Positions 7,842-15,626 of a stretch of DNA of 22,380 nucleotides are shown here, piece after piece. Under the pieces are notes generated by a model. The model did no database searches and was not told the DNA's origin. It worked only from the letters and a program-made list of their open reading frames with translations. The translations under genes and the position numbers were made by a program. The stretch comes from Pavlovales sp. CCMP2436 (Eukaryota > Haptophyta > Pavlovophyceae > Pavlovales). Positions within the stretch are counted from its first letter, which is position 1, and the number at the start of each line of letters is the position of its first letter. Location: positions 238,227 to 260,606 of the forward strand of contig MU631418.1 of assembly GCA_026770615.1 (NCBI GenBank), read 5' to 3'.

Positions 7842-8008
7842 CAGGGGATCGCGGGCAATAAGAACGGCGCTTTTTGATGCGGAGGCTGAGTTTCTTAGCA
7901 AATTACATACAAACAATTGTTAAATTTAGGTTAAAATTACTATTGAAGGGCAAAAAAACGAGGCTCAGTTTCTTAACACGACGGTTTCTTATTGCCCGCG
8001 ATCCCCTG
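7842..8008. mobile_element. MITE-like TIR element, copy 1, inserted in gag
   Basis: A 167-bp non-coding element has perfect 23-bp terminal inverted repeats (CAGGGGATCGCGGGCAATAA plus GAA at 7842-7864; its complement at 7986-8008) and flanking TA dinucleotides at 7840-7841 and 8009-8010. A TA duplication with short TIRs suggests mobilisation by a Tc1/mariner-type transposase supplied elsewhere. Internally it carries inverted copies of AAGAAACTGAGCCTC near both ends. Incomplete relatives lie at 10179-10280 and 19700-19836. It post-dates element A. Confidence 0.85.
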
Positions 8009-8567
8009 TAGCGGAGAGGTTTACCTGCCGTGTCACCCCTTCTACCTCTCCCCGCACCTCATCCGCCCTGACTACTAGAAGGGCTAACTTGATCTTATAG
8101 ATTGCGGAAAGTGTGTGGGTAGATATAGGCAGAGGGCACAGCACTTCTCCGTTCGGCTCTGGCTCGAGCTCGAGTGTCCGCACGTGCTGCCGCAGCCGTT
8201 CGAGTGGCGCGAGCGGCTCGTGCTGCGACGGTATTTCCACGCTCTCGGTCGGTGTCCGCTGGAGAGCGCAATGCGCCTCGATCTCCGCGAGCTTCGTCTC
8301 AAGCTTGAGGTCGAACTCCGAGATGATCTTGGCCAGCGTGCTGCTAACCTTAATCTTTCTCTCCTTAGTCTTGCTCTCGGCGGTGAGCGCGTTGAGCTCG
8401 ATCATCTTGGAGAGGTGTCGGACATCATCGAGACGCTTCTCGAACTTGTCCCCGGGCTTGCTCTCGAACTGCTCAGCGAACTCCACGTAGTCCGCGCACG
8501 TCAGCGTAGTTCCGTCTTTGTCCCGGCCGAAGATCTCGGTCGAGATGCCCCCCCGGTTTGTCGACAT
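8009..8567 (-). pseudogene. N-terminal part of element A gag
   Basis: From ATG at 8567 the frame reads MSTNRGGISTEIFGRDKDG, then about 190 residues rich in Glu, Lys and Leu with coiled-coil character (FEKRLDDVRHLSKMIELNAL; STLAKIISEFDLKLETKLAE), before entering the TIR element and stopping at 7989. It directly follows the 5' LTR, as gag must. The A of the ATG is the last base of the LTR, so no classical TGG-starting primer binding site separates LTR and coding start. No retroviral capsid motif was recognised. The assignment rests on position. The TIR element truncates it; the reading resumes downstream only with a shift. Confidence 0.65.
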
Positions 8568-8672
8568 GTTGGAATATACCTCTCCCGGCATCACACAGCA
8601 GGCCAGTTACGGTATCTGCTGAGTACAGGTGCGCGGCTCGAGCTCGAGGCGCCCTGCGGCAGATGACTAATC
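8567..8672 (-). repeat. 5' LTR of element A, part 1 (LTR 3' segment)
   Basis: These 106 bp match 2224-2329 of the 3' LTR with only a few differences (TGTTGG for TGTTAG, TCCCGGC for TATTGGC). The match breaks after GATGACTAATC at the edge of the 1.2-kb insert. Confidence 0.85.
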
Positions 8673-8693
8673 TAATGTTTTATAATTTATTCC

Positions 8694-8802
8694 GCTCGAG
8701 ACCCGTCATCGTCGGTTCATAACGACGTCACTCTCGCGAGTGAATCCGCCGTGCCCGCAGGTACCTCCAGCTCCGCTTGTGCGCTGAAGGCCCATCACTG
8801 AC
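8694..8802 (-). repeat. Repeat R6, copy 1
   Basis: This is similar to 20685-20792. The shared core on the plus strand is AACGACGTCACT, four variable positions, then AGTGAATCCGCCGT. On the minus strand both copies can be read as GGFT(R/C)(E/K)SDVV, but no protein family was recognised. Confidence 0.5.
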
Positions 8803-8969
8803 AAAACAGTATATCGTTGAGTTGCCGAAGGTGCCAGAGTCCTCGCCAAAGTTGCCGTCACCGCGTCATGCCCGCCGATTTCTTTTCCCGTCGTCGTCAC
8901 CACTGCTGTTCTCATCACTCGATCACGAGTGTTTGCCGGGTTTGCCTACCCAGTTTGCCAGTGGACTGA

Positions 8970-9880
8970 TTACCCTGTGATGAACTCTGGGATAGACTCG
9001 CTCGCGGCTTGAAAGAGAACGTGCAGCGGCAGCGCCGGCAGCAAAACCTGCAGTGTCTGCGACAAGAGCGAAACCTCGGCAGCGGGCGCGTCAGCGGGTA
9101 CGTCAGCGGCAGGAGCCGCTGCCACACCAGTTACCGCGTCCGCCACGGGAGATGGCACCACCAGCTCCTCAATCCCCGCGTCAGCGGGTGCGTCAGCGGG
9201 CGCGTCAGCGGGCGCGTCAGCGGGCGCGTCAGCGGGCGCGTCAGCGGGCGCGTCAGCTGGCGCGTCAGCGGGCGCGTCAGCGGGCGCAGGCACAGGCGCC
9301 TGGGCGCGCTCCGCAGCCGCCAGGGTGCGCTCTGCTGCCCGGCGGGCTGACCAGCCCGCGCGTACACCCATGCCGCCCACGTGGGGCTAATCCCCACCGC
9401 CGCCCCGCGGCGCTTGCCACCCCTGCCCGCCGCTGCTGCGGCGCGATGGCAACGCGAGCGGTAAGCACGAACATCACGCGCCCCTCGCTCACGAACCACG
9501 GCACGATCTCGAATTCGGCGCCATCGGGTAGCACCTTCGCCAGATGTGCGCACAAACCAATTAACCTCGCCATCCAATCGTCGCCCACCGCAGCCACTCC
9601 GCACGCGCCCGAGTTCCACTCCCGTGGCGCGCGCTCCTCGACGTACCGCCCAACGGCGTACGCCCAGCCAAACGGCCCATACCGCGTCTTCACCTGCACG
9701 CCTTGTCCAGGCTTGCAGAGGCGCAGCGTCGAGACGCAAAGCTCAACCGCGACCTTGTCGGTCGCAGTCGCGCACGCCGGTGTCGGCGTGCGGCGTGCGG
9801 CGTTATCAGCCGCTCTCTTCGGTGTACTCTTCCACCCGTCCTCCTCGGGAGCGACGTTACCGCCGCGCCTCCAAATGTAC
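8970..9880 (-). pseudogene. Host-like protein relic with PADA tandem repeats, inside the LTR insert
   Basis: The upstream frame (about 9880 to 9400) reads a Lys/Arg-rich start (KSTPKRAADNAARRTPT). A globular-looking region follows: KPGQGVQVKTRYGPFGWAYA, VGDDWMARLIGLCAHLAKVL, FEIVPWFVSEGRVMFVLTA. Near 9385 coding shifts by one base into a frame reading GWSARRAAERTLAAAERAQA, nine Pro-Ala-Asp-Ala units, IEELVVPSPVADAVTG and a hydrophobic tail (LLSQTLQVLLPALPLHVLF), ending with a stop at 8970. I recognise no family. Strand choice rests on composition: the plus-strand frames are Arg/Gln-only repeats. It has no retrotransposon motif and looks like captured host sequence. The 5' end may extend artefactually into the LTR, since no ATG is visible there. 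Confidence 0.45.
9178..9285. repeat. 12-bp tandem repeat, nine units
   Basis: GCGTCAGCGGGC is repeated nine times with three single-base variants, encoding Pro-Ala-Asp-Ala on the minus strand. The unit length keeps the frame, so copy number could vary without breaking the protein. Confidence 0.95.
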
Positions 9881-10178
9881 AAACTTGCACAAGCAAAGAT
9901 GAACGGACGGAATTCTTAAACGTAACCGAATTTTATAGGGCGATCCCTAAAAATTCTAGGTACGGTTAGGAACATTCTCATCCTGGACTCTTCCTGGATT
10001 CTATGAGTCCACTTTCGATAGTTGGGAGAGTCATCTTAACCCCGCCGACGAATGCCGCCGACCGGAAGTGTGTCGTCGCAATGGGGGAAAGGATACCTAT
10101 CCAATAAAACCCCCTGTGAGTACCCTCGAGTACTCACACACATCCGTCCACGCTCACGAGCGCACACGAATGCTAACA
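9876..10178 (-). repeat. 5' LTR of element A, part 2 (LTR 5' segment)
   Basis: These 303 bp match 2335-2637 of the 3' LTR at roughly 90% by eye and end GAATGCTAACA, the proper LTR terminus. The 8-bp hairpin GTGAGTAC...GTACTCAC near 10116-10137 is perfect here, while the 28-bp palindrome near 9933-9961 has one extra or changed base. Confidence 0.85.
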
Positions 10179-10280
10179 CAAACAATGGTTTATTAATTTT
10201 GCTTGAATTGCGATTGAAGGGCACACGAAACGAGGCTCAGTTTCTTAACCTTACGGTTTCTCATTGCCCGCGACCCTTTG
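10179..10280. mobile_element. MITE-like TIR element, half copy (copy 3)
   Basis: From CAAACAAT onward the sequence follows the right half of copy 1: GATTGAAGGGCA, GAGGCTCAGTTTCTTAA, ATTGCCCGCGA and a diverged terminus CCCTTTG followed by TA. The left half is missing, replaced exactly at the end of element A's LTR. Confidence 0.7.
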
Positions 10281-10764
10281 TAGTTAGGCTTCACCTGTAG
10301 GCGGACTTACGGCTAGAGAATAACACCTTGAGCAATTCAGAGAAAGATAACAGACGAGGGGACTTAAGAAACTGAGCCTCACTGCCGGTCAGCCAGAGCC
10401 AGATCAGCAATTAAGAAAGTGGGCCCCACCGCCACTGGGGGCCTAGCCTTAAGAAACCCTAAGAAACTAGGCCTCACTCGTATTTCCAGCCTCCGTAATG
10501 CTCGTCTATATGGCTGTAGGGATCCGCCAGCCCATATGCAAGCTTTCATGCCCGTGAAGAATTTTGTATATGGCTAGTGCATCGCTGCTTTTTTTGGTTG
10601 GATAGAGATCACTAGGCCGCTGGGTGTCCACAGGTATTTTGAGTGACCTCTGTGATCACTCACTCATATTTACGGGAGCCTGCCTAGAGATCACTCTAGA
10701 AGGAGTGATCTTTGTTCCTCGAGAGATCAGATCAATCGAGGAACAGAGATCACTGTTATGTCGC
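10281..10764. other. Non-coding stretch with short hairpins
   Basis: No gene is visible. AAGAAACTGAGCCTC (or close variants), the subterminal motif of the TIR element, recurs near 10365 and 10450. Between 10606 and 10757 AGAGATCACT recurs, giving hairpins such as AGATCACTC...GAGTGATCT (about 10688-10711) and GTTCCTCG...CGAGGAAC (about 10714-10744). Confidence 0.5.
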
Positions 10765-11005
10765 TGTGTAAATGTCTAGAAGTACGTCCATTCTCTGACT
10801 CTGGCAGGTCTCCACCGAACCCGGGCCTGAGAAACACTCGGATTAAGGGGCATTTGCAGAGCATACGGATACCACAACTGAGGCTGATCAGACACACGAC
10901 AATCAACGACTCTCAACTAGCCAGAAACACGCGGACCGACCTTTGCTGCATCTCGCTCGTTTCGAAATGCAGCTCGCCTGCGCACATGCCACACCTGTAG
11001 CACAT
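10765..11005 (+). repeat. LTR-like repeat R2, copy (plus orientation)
   Basis: It begins TGTGTAAATGTCTAGAAGTA and shares ordered blocks with 16700-16950: ACACTCGGAT, ACGGATACC, GCTGATCAG, a CACGACAAT-like block and a CTCTCAACTAGC-like block. Similarity is diverged but collinear. Possibly a solo or fragmentary LTR; the 3' limit is unclear. Confidence 0.5.
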
Positions 11006-11490
11006 AAAAAAAAAAATTGGTTCAGCAGTGAGCGGCAGGAGACTCGCGTTCACACACGTAGCACACAAAAATCAGACAAATAACCACCGGCAGCCTGTAC
11101 TGTATCCCACAGTATTACTTTTGTCCACGAGGGGCAAGAATCGCACAATGAGGGCTCAGTGTGGGTCCCCGTCTACCCCACACCCACAGGCAGGTGGGCT
11201 CAGGCTCAATATGTCTGATATCTTTTCTTGTTCAACCCGAGGTCTCAAAATCTACATGATTCCACGCAGGTTGTATATATAGTTTAACACAAAGCCAATT
11301 CCAAGGCGCAGCTTCGATCAAATTGCGTTTTCATCGTTGGTTTACGCCACGTGTAAGCAGCATCCCATACATAATAAAACTCAAATGTTAGAGTAATATC
11401 TTATTTGATTTACACCCTCGGCCCGTCAATCAGGGCATAGACTCCCGCTTGACGAAAAGCGGCGAAGCCGGGCGCTTAGAATCTGCGATC
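11006..11490. other. No gene seen
   Basis: AT-richer sequence with an A11 run near 11006 and CT/AC-rich blocks. A CCCCACACCCACAGGCAGGTGGG-like block near 11174 weakly resembles 17050-17075, which could extend R2. No convincing frame on either strand. Confidence 0.35.
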
Positions 11491-11560
11491 ATCCACTTTG
11501 GATCAACTAAAAGTGTATGTAATTGATCCACTTTGGATCAGCTAAAAATGCATGTGATTG
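11491..11560. repeat. 35-bp tandem duplication
   Basis: ATCCACTTTGGATCA plus about 20 bp occurs at 11491-11525 and again at 11526-11560 with a handful of substitutions. A weaker third trace (CTCTTTGGAGTGAA) follows. Confidence 0.8.
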
Positions 11561-11741
11561 AGATCATCTCTTTGGAGTGAACTCCTTGGCTGGCGCCCTA
11601 TTGGGCTTGCGATGACGCTTTGGCTAAACTTATTTAAAAATACCAAGGAAGGGTAGGGGTGGGGAAGGGGGAGCTGTAGTCCTGTCCAGCTTGATCGCTC
11701 GATCTCAGCTTCATTCTCAGACATGTCGCCTCTCGCGCACT

Positions 11742-12015
11742 GCTGAGCCACTTATATCAATGAAGGGAGGTTCAGGCTGGCGGTGTTTCAAGTTCAAGTC
11801 AAGCTGATATTAGCGCTATATATTACTGATCAGGATTCAAGCTGGCGTCTGACTGTCCTGAAAGCTGTGTGGGTCTGAGCGCTGCGTCGCCCATTGCCTG
11901 CTGCGTGCCTTAGTTGGCTGCGCTGGCTTGGGCGCCGGACCGCGCGTGCCGATGGACCTCCGGCTGAGCCACTTATATTAATTAAGGGGGGTTCGGGCTG
12001 GCGGTGTTTCAAGTT
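11742..12015. repeat. 53-bp direct repeats 221 bp apart
   Basis: GCTGAGCCACTTATAT through GGCTGGCGGTGTTTCAAGTT occurs at 11742-11794 and at 11963-12015 with about five differences. The interval is almost entirely R1 copy b. This suggests a tandem duplication or a recombination product around the R1 insertion. Confidence 0.8.
11818..11963 (-). repeat. Repeat R1, copy b
   Basis: The reverse complement matches 1900-2042 with a few differences and ends in the same AGCTTGAATCC plus AT-rich tail (ATCAGTAATATATA). It is 5'-truncated relative to copies a and d. Confidence 0.8.
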
Positions 12016-12019
12016 TTTT

Positions 12020-12081
12020 CAACATTTAAAATCCAGTGAGATCCTTCCGGGGACGGACGTTTAACTAGATACTTACACACA
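12020..12081 (-). repeat. R2 terminal segment, left inverted partner
   Basis: On the minus strand it reads TGTGTAAGTATCTAGTTAAA, CGTCCGTCC, then GGATCTCACTGGATTT. This is the inverted counterpart of 16700-16758. The two flank element B in opposite orientation. Confidence 0.75.
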
Positions 12082-12246
12082 AGGCATTATAAGAAGGAAA
12101 TACAAGTCTTTGACATAAGCTCTACGCCGTCTGCTGGCGCACCTGCCGATGTCAAACGTGGAATTGAATGAGTGGCGAGCAACATTTGGCGCACAGTGAG
12201 CTATAAATAGTAAATACATTATTATTACCTATTCATAGCGGCTAGG

Positions 12247-12354
12247 CATGGTTCAACAGGTAGTGTTCACTCACAGACTTGGTCGAAGTCAGACATTAGT
12301 CCTGGCAACAGGGGTGGTAGAGGCGAAGTTGGTGACGAACTCGCAGCAGATGCC
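12247..12354. repeat. Repeat R4, copy 1
   Basis: These 108 bp match 20055-20162 with about ten substitutions and no length change (CATGGTTCAACAGGT...GCAGATGCC). An unchanged length over both copies could reflect a coding origin, but neither strand gives a convincing protein. Confidence 0.75.
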
Positions 12355-13266
12355 ACAGCCCCTCCCCCCCCTAATAGTAAATACATGCAGCTACAAGCTT
12401 GAGATACTAAGACGAAGGAGGTACTCTGTGCCTATGTTTTTGGACTTCAATGTTCAGATCCTCGGTCATTCACTCGGTCAGAACATGAAATCATAGATGA
12501 GCAATCAACGAAAGCAGAGAATCCGAGTGTGGCTCATTTTCTTAGCAGAATAGTAAATGCAAACCATAGTTACATTATATACAAAAATGCTTAACAGGTC
12601 AAAAAGCGCGACGCTGTTTTTCTTAATGCCCGGATTTTTTAATGCCCGTCTGTGACTGTTGCGGTCACATCTAATAGATCTTCGGCCAGAGACCGACGAA
12701 TGAGCAATTAAACTATTATAATAAGAATTTCGCCAGGTAGTACAGCAGCCACGGTTTTTTTTGGGAACATTTCTACTATTGGTAGCTGCTGGACCCATGC
12801 TGTATGATAACTTTCATGGGCTCGCGTCTCGGCCTTGATGCCATCAGCTGTTAGTTGGTGCCAGTATGACAACACAGCGTTATTTTTGGTCATGAACGGT
12901 CATTGATATTGGGCTTAAAAATATAGCTTTGGGCAAGGGCGCACAAAACTCGGCATTTTGGACGAAGGCGCGCGCGTTAGTATTTATTTCTTTCAAATAC
13001 TGAGGCACCCCTGCCAACTTCCGCTCCATGTTTAGCCTATCACGCGACCAGGGACAGGAGCGGCAAGGTGCGAACATTCACGCACAACATTCTGCACGAT
13101 AGAGACAAAATAAATAGGACTGCGCGCCACAATTTAAACAAATGGCCAGTTTTACAAGCCGCTGTCGTTTTTTCTGCGCTGGAGTGGTTCATGTCTCGCG
13201 CATCTAGCACAAAAGAATCCCCACTGCGCGGCTGCACATAAGTATAATACCACTGGCCTTAAAAGG
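12355..13266. other. No gene seen (about 0.9 kb)
   Basis: AT-richer DNA with only short frames of implausible composition on either strand. Short homopolymer runs are present (poly-C at 12362, poly-T near 12633 and 12755). I see no TIRs, tRNA or retrotransposon motif here. Confidence 0.4.
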
Positions 13267-13373
13267 GTTGAATTACTCCTGCGGTGGCGCAGGGGTCCGG
13301 AGTGAAGCGCCGTCGAGGGCTGTCGACAGGAGCTAGAGTGACTTATAATAATAGAAGTGAGAGCAAAAACGAC
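13267..13373 (+). repeat. Repeat R5, copy 1 (tRNA-derived SINE-like)
   Basis: This matches 19142-19248 over 107 bp with few differences. It contains TGGCGCAGGGG (13285-13295), close to the pol III A box, and a TGTCGAC block 3' of it that could be a decayed B box. It ends GAGCAAAAACGAC exactly where element B's RT sequence begins, so it truncates that element. Confidence 0.6.
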
Positions 13374-13845
13374 TCAAGTTTAATAATAGGAACGCCCCGA
13401 CCATGAAGCGGAAGTTGGAGCTGCCTTCGCGATCAAGTAGCTTGGGCTCGTCCGAGCCGTCGTGCTTGTCGAGATCGATCATCATGGGGGACTTCTTCGT
13501 GGAGATGCCCAAGAGGTCGAAGCGCTCGAGGCAGGTCGCGATGTAGAGAGGCATGGACATTGTGATGCTCTTCTCGTCCTGCTCGACGTTGACGCCGAGG
13601 AAGGTTTTGATGGGGCCGAGGAAGCGGATGTTGTAGAACCCCTTGAGCTCATCGACGATCTCTGCGCAGGCCATTGGGCTTGGAGAACTCGAGAGCAGAA
13701 GGAAGTCGTCCACGAACAAGCCCGCAAGGTCGATGGAGCCGTCCTCACGGATGCAGCGGTAGACAGACCAGGAGGCGTCGATGCGGTGGAACTTGATGCA
13801 TTTAACGCACGATGTCGAGATTGGTCTTCCACCAGAGTCAGCCAC
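13374..13845 (-). pseudogene. RT C-terminal half (element B)
   Basis: This frame continues the RT after LKQSG in a shifted frame. It reads FHRIDASWSVYRCIREDGS, LAGLFVDDFLLLSS with the catalytic Asp pair (residues 44-47 are FVDD), MACAEIVDELKGFYNIRFLG, KTFLGVNVEQ and the thumb-like LPLYIATCLERFDLLGI analogue. It ends REGSSNFRFMVGAF and then enters R5, where it meets an accidental stop. Copia RTs continue here with a YRSLVGSLLYL-type segment and then RNase H, so truncation is certain. The visible start codon is not natural; the segment belonged to the polyprotein. Confidence 0.85.
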
Positions 13846-14338
13846 TCTGCTTGAGACCGTTGATTGCGCAGCGGCAGCGCAGCTCTACCTTGAAGCCGGG
13901 CGGCGCGATGACCTTGGCTTGGTAGAGCGGCGGGAGTCCGAGGTGGAGTTGTTCCGAGTCGGGGATCTCAGCGTTGAGGTATGCTGATGACACATCTGCG
14001 CGGCAGACTTGCCAGCGAGAGTCGCCGGGCTTGCGCATGAAGGCGGCGTGAGTGAGGAGTAAATGCAACGAGTCGTAGCGCAGCGTCGGGGAGTAGGTCT
14101 CGTCGTAGTGGAGACCTGGGATTTGCCGGAATCCTTGCGCGACGATGCGCGCCTTGTACTTGTCAACCGTCCCGTCAGCATGAGGCTTGACCTTCAAGGC
14201 GAACTTGGTCGGAATGATCGGCGCTCGCTCGCGGATGGAGACCTCGTCCCATGTGTGGAGAACACGGTGGAACTCAAGCTCAGCGATGATGGCAGTGGCC
14301 CAATCAATCTTGTAGTCGCCGGCCATGGCGTCCTTGAA
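13838..14338 (-). pseudogene. RT N-terminal half (element B)
   Basis: In one long frame shared with the integrase tail, the RVT_2 entry (TPYNFKDAMAGDYKIDWATAIIAELE) is followed by HTWDEV, PTKFALKVKPHADG and YKARIVAQGFRQIPGLHYDE. YSPTLRYDSLHLLLTHA, QVCRADVSSAYLNAEI (first catalytic Asp), a GLPPLYQAKVIAPPGF block and AINGLKQSG follow, then a TGA. Order and spacing are typical of copia. A one-base-type shift near 13842 moves coding to the frame with the FVDD box. Both catalytic sites survive on paper, but not in one frame. Confidence 0.85.
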
Positions 14339-15335
14339 GTTATAAGGCGTCGGCACGTCGGCGGCGAGTAGGACCGCGTTGGCCGTGTAGTTGTGTCGTG
14401 GCTGCTGTCGCAGCCCGACGTGGAGGTCGCCGGTCGGGCGAACGATCGGCGGAGAGGATGGCTCAGAGGAAGGCTCTAAGGATGGCTCGGAGGATGAAGT
14501 TGGCGTGGCGGTGCGCGGCGGCGGCGGCGCGTCATTGTTGTCTGAGTCCGAATCTTGGTTGAGCGGCGGCGGGTCGTCGTTGACGTCCTCGCCTTCACCC
14601 CCATAGGCTGCTCTGTCGGCAGCGATCTGGTCGTCGTCGGGGAAGCCTGAGGTGTTGGTGATCGGGTTGGAGCCGCTGAAATGCACGCTCCTTGAAGTGT
14701 TGTCGGCGATGGTGGACTCGTTGAAGAGCACATGCCGAGAGACCGCGATGACGTTGTCGGCTGTGACTAGAACGTATCCGAGGGCGTGGCGCAGCTGGTT
14801 GTTCTCGAAGATGCCCGAGGAGCCATACCCAACGAAGTTGCCATGCAGCGCGCGCGGTCCGAACTTGCCGGTGGCGTTGCGCGGGGCTTGCCGTAGATAT
14901 GCCACTGGGCACCCCCATATGCGGAGCTTGGACAGGTCGGGCGCCTTGCCAAAGAGCTTCTCGTATGGCGAGAGCTTGTCGCCCGGAGAGGTGAGCTGGT
15001 TGTGCGTCCACGCAGCCCACCTCCACACATGCCGGACCACTCAGCGAGGCGACATGCCGGACGCGTTGAGCATTGTGCGCACGTCGGGGATGAGGGCGCC
15101 AAACGTGCGCTCTGCGACGCCGTTGGTCTGGGGGTTGTACGGGACCGACACCTCGTTGATGAGCATATCGTACTTGCGCAAGACGGCCGTCCAGGCCGAG
15201 GAAGTGAGCTCCGACGCGCCGTCGAGGTGCAGCCTTGCGCCTGCGAGTCGGTGCTGGAGGGAGTTGGCTCCCATCTCGTCAAGGTAGAGCTGCAGCTTTG
15301 CAGGCGCCTCGGACTTGACGTGCATCATGTAAATG
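14339..15335 (-). pseudogene. Integrase core (second half), C-terminal region and linker (element B)
   Basis: From about 15335 the frame reads IYMMHVKSEAPAKLQLYLDE, ARLHLDGASELTS with catalytic Asp at 15223, and NPQTNGVAERTFGAL with Glu at 15112 (36 residues between them). A TGA at 15041-15043 after MSPR interrupts the same frame, which continues VVRHVWRWAAWTHNQL, SPYEKLFGKAPDLSKLRIWG, GNFVGYGSSG and VIAVSRHVLFNES, the standard copia integrase tail. Then follows a linker rich in Asp, Pro and Ser (NQDSDSDNNDAPPPP, SSEPSLEPSSEPSSPP) before RT. The TGA lies where a Trp or other residue would be read through. The core lacks its first Asp in this frame; that is just upstream after a frameshift. 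Confidence 0.85.
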
Positions 15336-15626
15336 CTGGTACATGTATGCCGTGAAGTCGTCCTTGAAGACGATGGCAAAGCGCGCGACGTGAGAAGGGT
15401 GGCCGTTGATCGACCCGAGCACGTCGCTGTGGATGATCTCGAACGGTCGAGTCGAAGGAGTGCGCGTGCCGTTGAAGGGCAGGGCCTTCATCCGCGCGAC
15501 GTCGGACTCAGAGAAGATCTCGGGCTTGGCCTCGGCGCTGGCGATGTCAGGGTGCTGAGCGATCGTGTGGCGGACGGCGTGGCGGCCTGCGTAGTTGAAG
15601 CGGGCCCGCCAGAGGTAGGACGTCTC
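15336..15626 (-). pseudogene. Pre-integrase motif and first integrase Asp (element B)
   Basis: Directly after a TAG the frame reads ETSYLWRARFNYAGRHAVRH, which aligns with the copia LWHxRFGHxGxxAV pre-integrase block but has Arg and Asn in place of zinc-ligating His. KPEIFSESDVARMKALPF follows where CxxCxxGK would be, again without Cys. Then come RPFEIIHSDVLGSINGHPSH and ARFAIVFKDDFTAYMY with the first integrase Asp at about 15362. Coding changes frame near 15335. Both element A and element B thus lack recognisable HHCC ligands. Confidence 0.75.

Larger units (their letters stand above)
8673..9875. mobile_element. 1.2-kb insert splitting the 5' LTR
   Basis: The LTR match stops at 8672 and resumes at 9876, while the 3' LTR has only about 2 bp at this point, so 8673-9875 is an insertion (or an exchange). 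It carries an AT-rich left edge, an R6 repeat (8694-8802), a minus-strand coding relic (8970-9880) and a 12-bp tandem repeat. I see no terminal inverted repeats and no clear target duplication, so the mechanism is undetermined; a gene-fragment-carrying non-autonomous element is possible. Confidence 0.6.
2224..10178 (-). mobile_element. Element A: near-complete, inactivated Ty1/copia retrotransposon
   Basis: On the minus strand the order is 5' LTR (10178 to 8567, split by an insert), gag, protease, integrase, RT, RNase H, polypurine tract and 3' LTR (2637 to 2224). Integrase upstream of RT defines Ty1/copia (Pseudoviridae-type) as opposed to gypsy. The LTRs are about 410 bp, start TGTTAG and end CTAACA (inverted termini), and look roughly 90% identical by eye. 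The element is dead: TAG at 7329, near 7217, 6316, 5940 and near 5692; TAA near 5568; TGA at 3249; frameshifts near 6977, 6110, 5505 and 4600; a tandem duplication at 4311-4468; a TIR insertion at 7842-8008; and 1.2 kb inserted in the 5' LTR. The bases outside the two LTRs (left ATTAA, right CAAAC) do not match as a target-site duplication. Confidence 0.85.

Noticed and set aside
7842..8008. hAT-type element, from its CAGGG terminus
   Set aside because: The 8 bp on each side do not match; only TA is shared.
9178..9285. CRISPR-like array
   Set aside because: Units are 12 bp with no spacers: a coding minisatellite.
9053..9919. Plus-strand Arg/Gln-rich frame over the 12-bp repeat
   Set aside because: It is an artefact of the 12-bp repeat. 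The minus-strand reading has a structured domain and a balanced tail.
11296..11490. Tandem LTR or promoter of a gene to the right
   Set aside because: No TATA-ATG arrangement followed by a credible frame.
12505..13237. Possible minus-strand transposase fragments
   Set aside because: Short frames with no DDE or zinc motif and no continuity between frames; not supportable.
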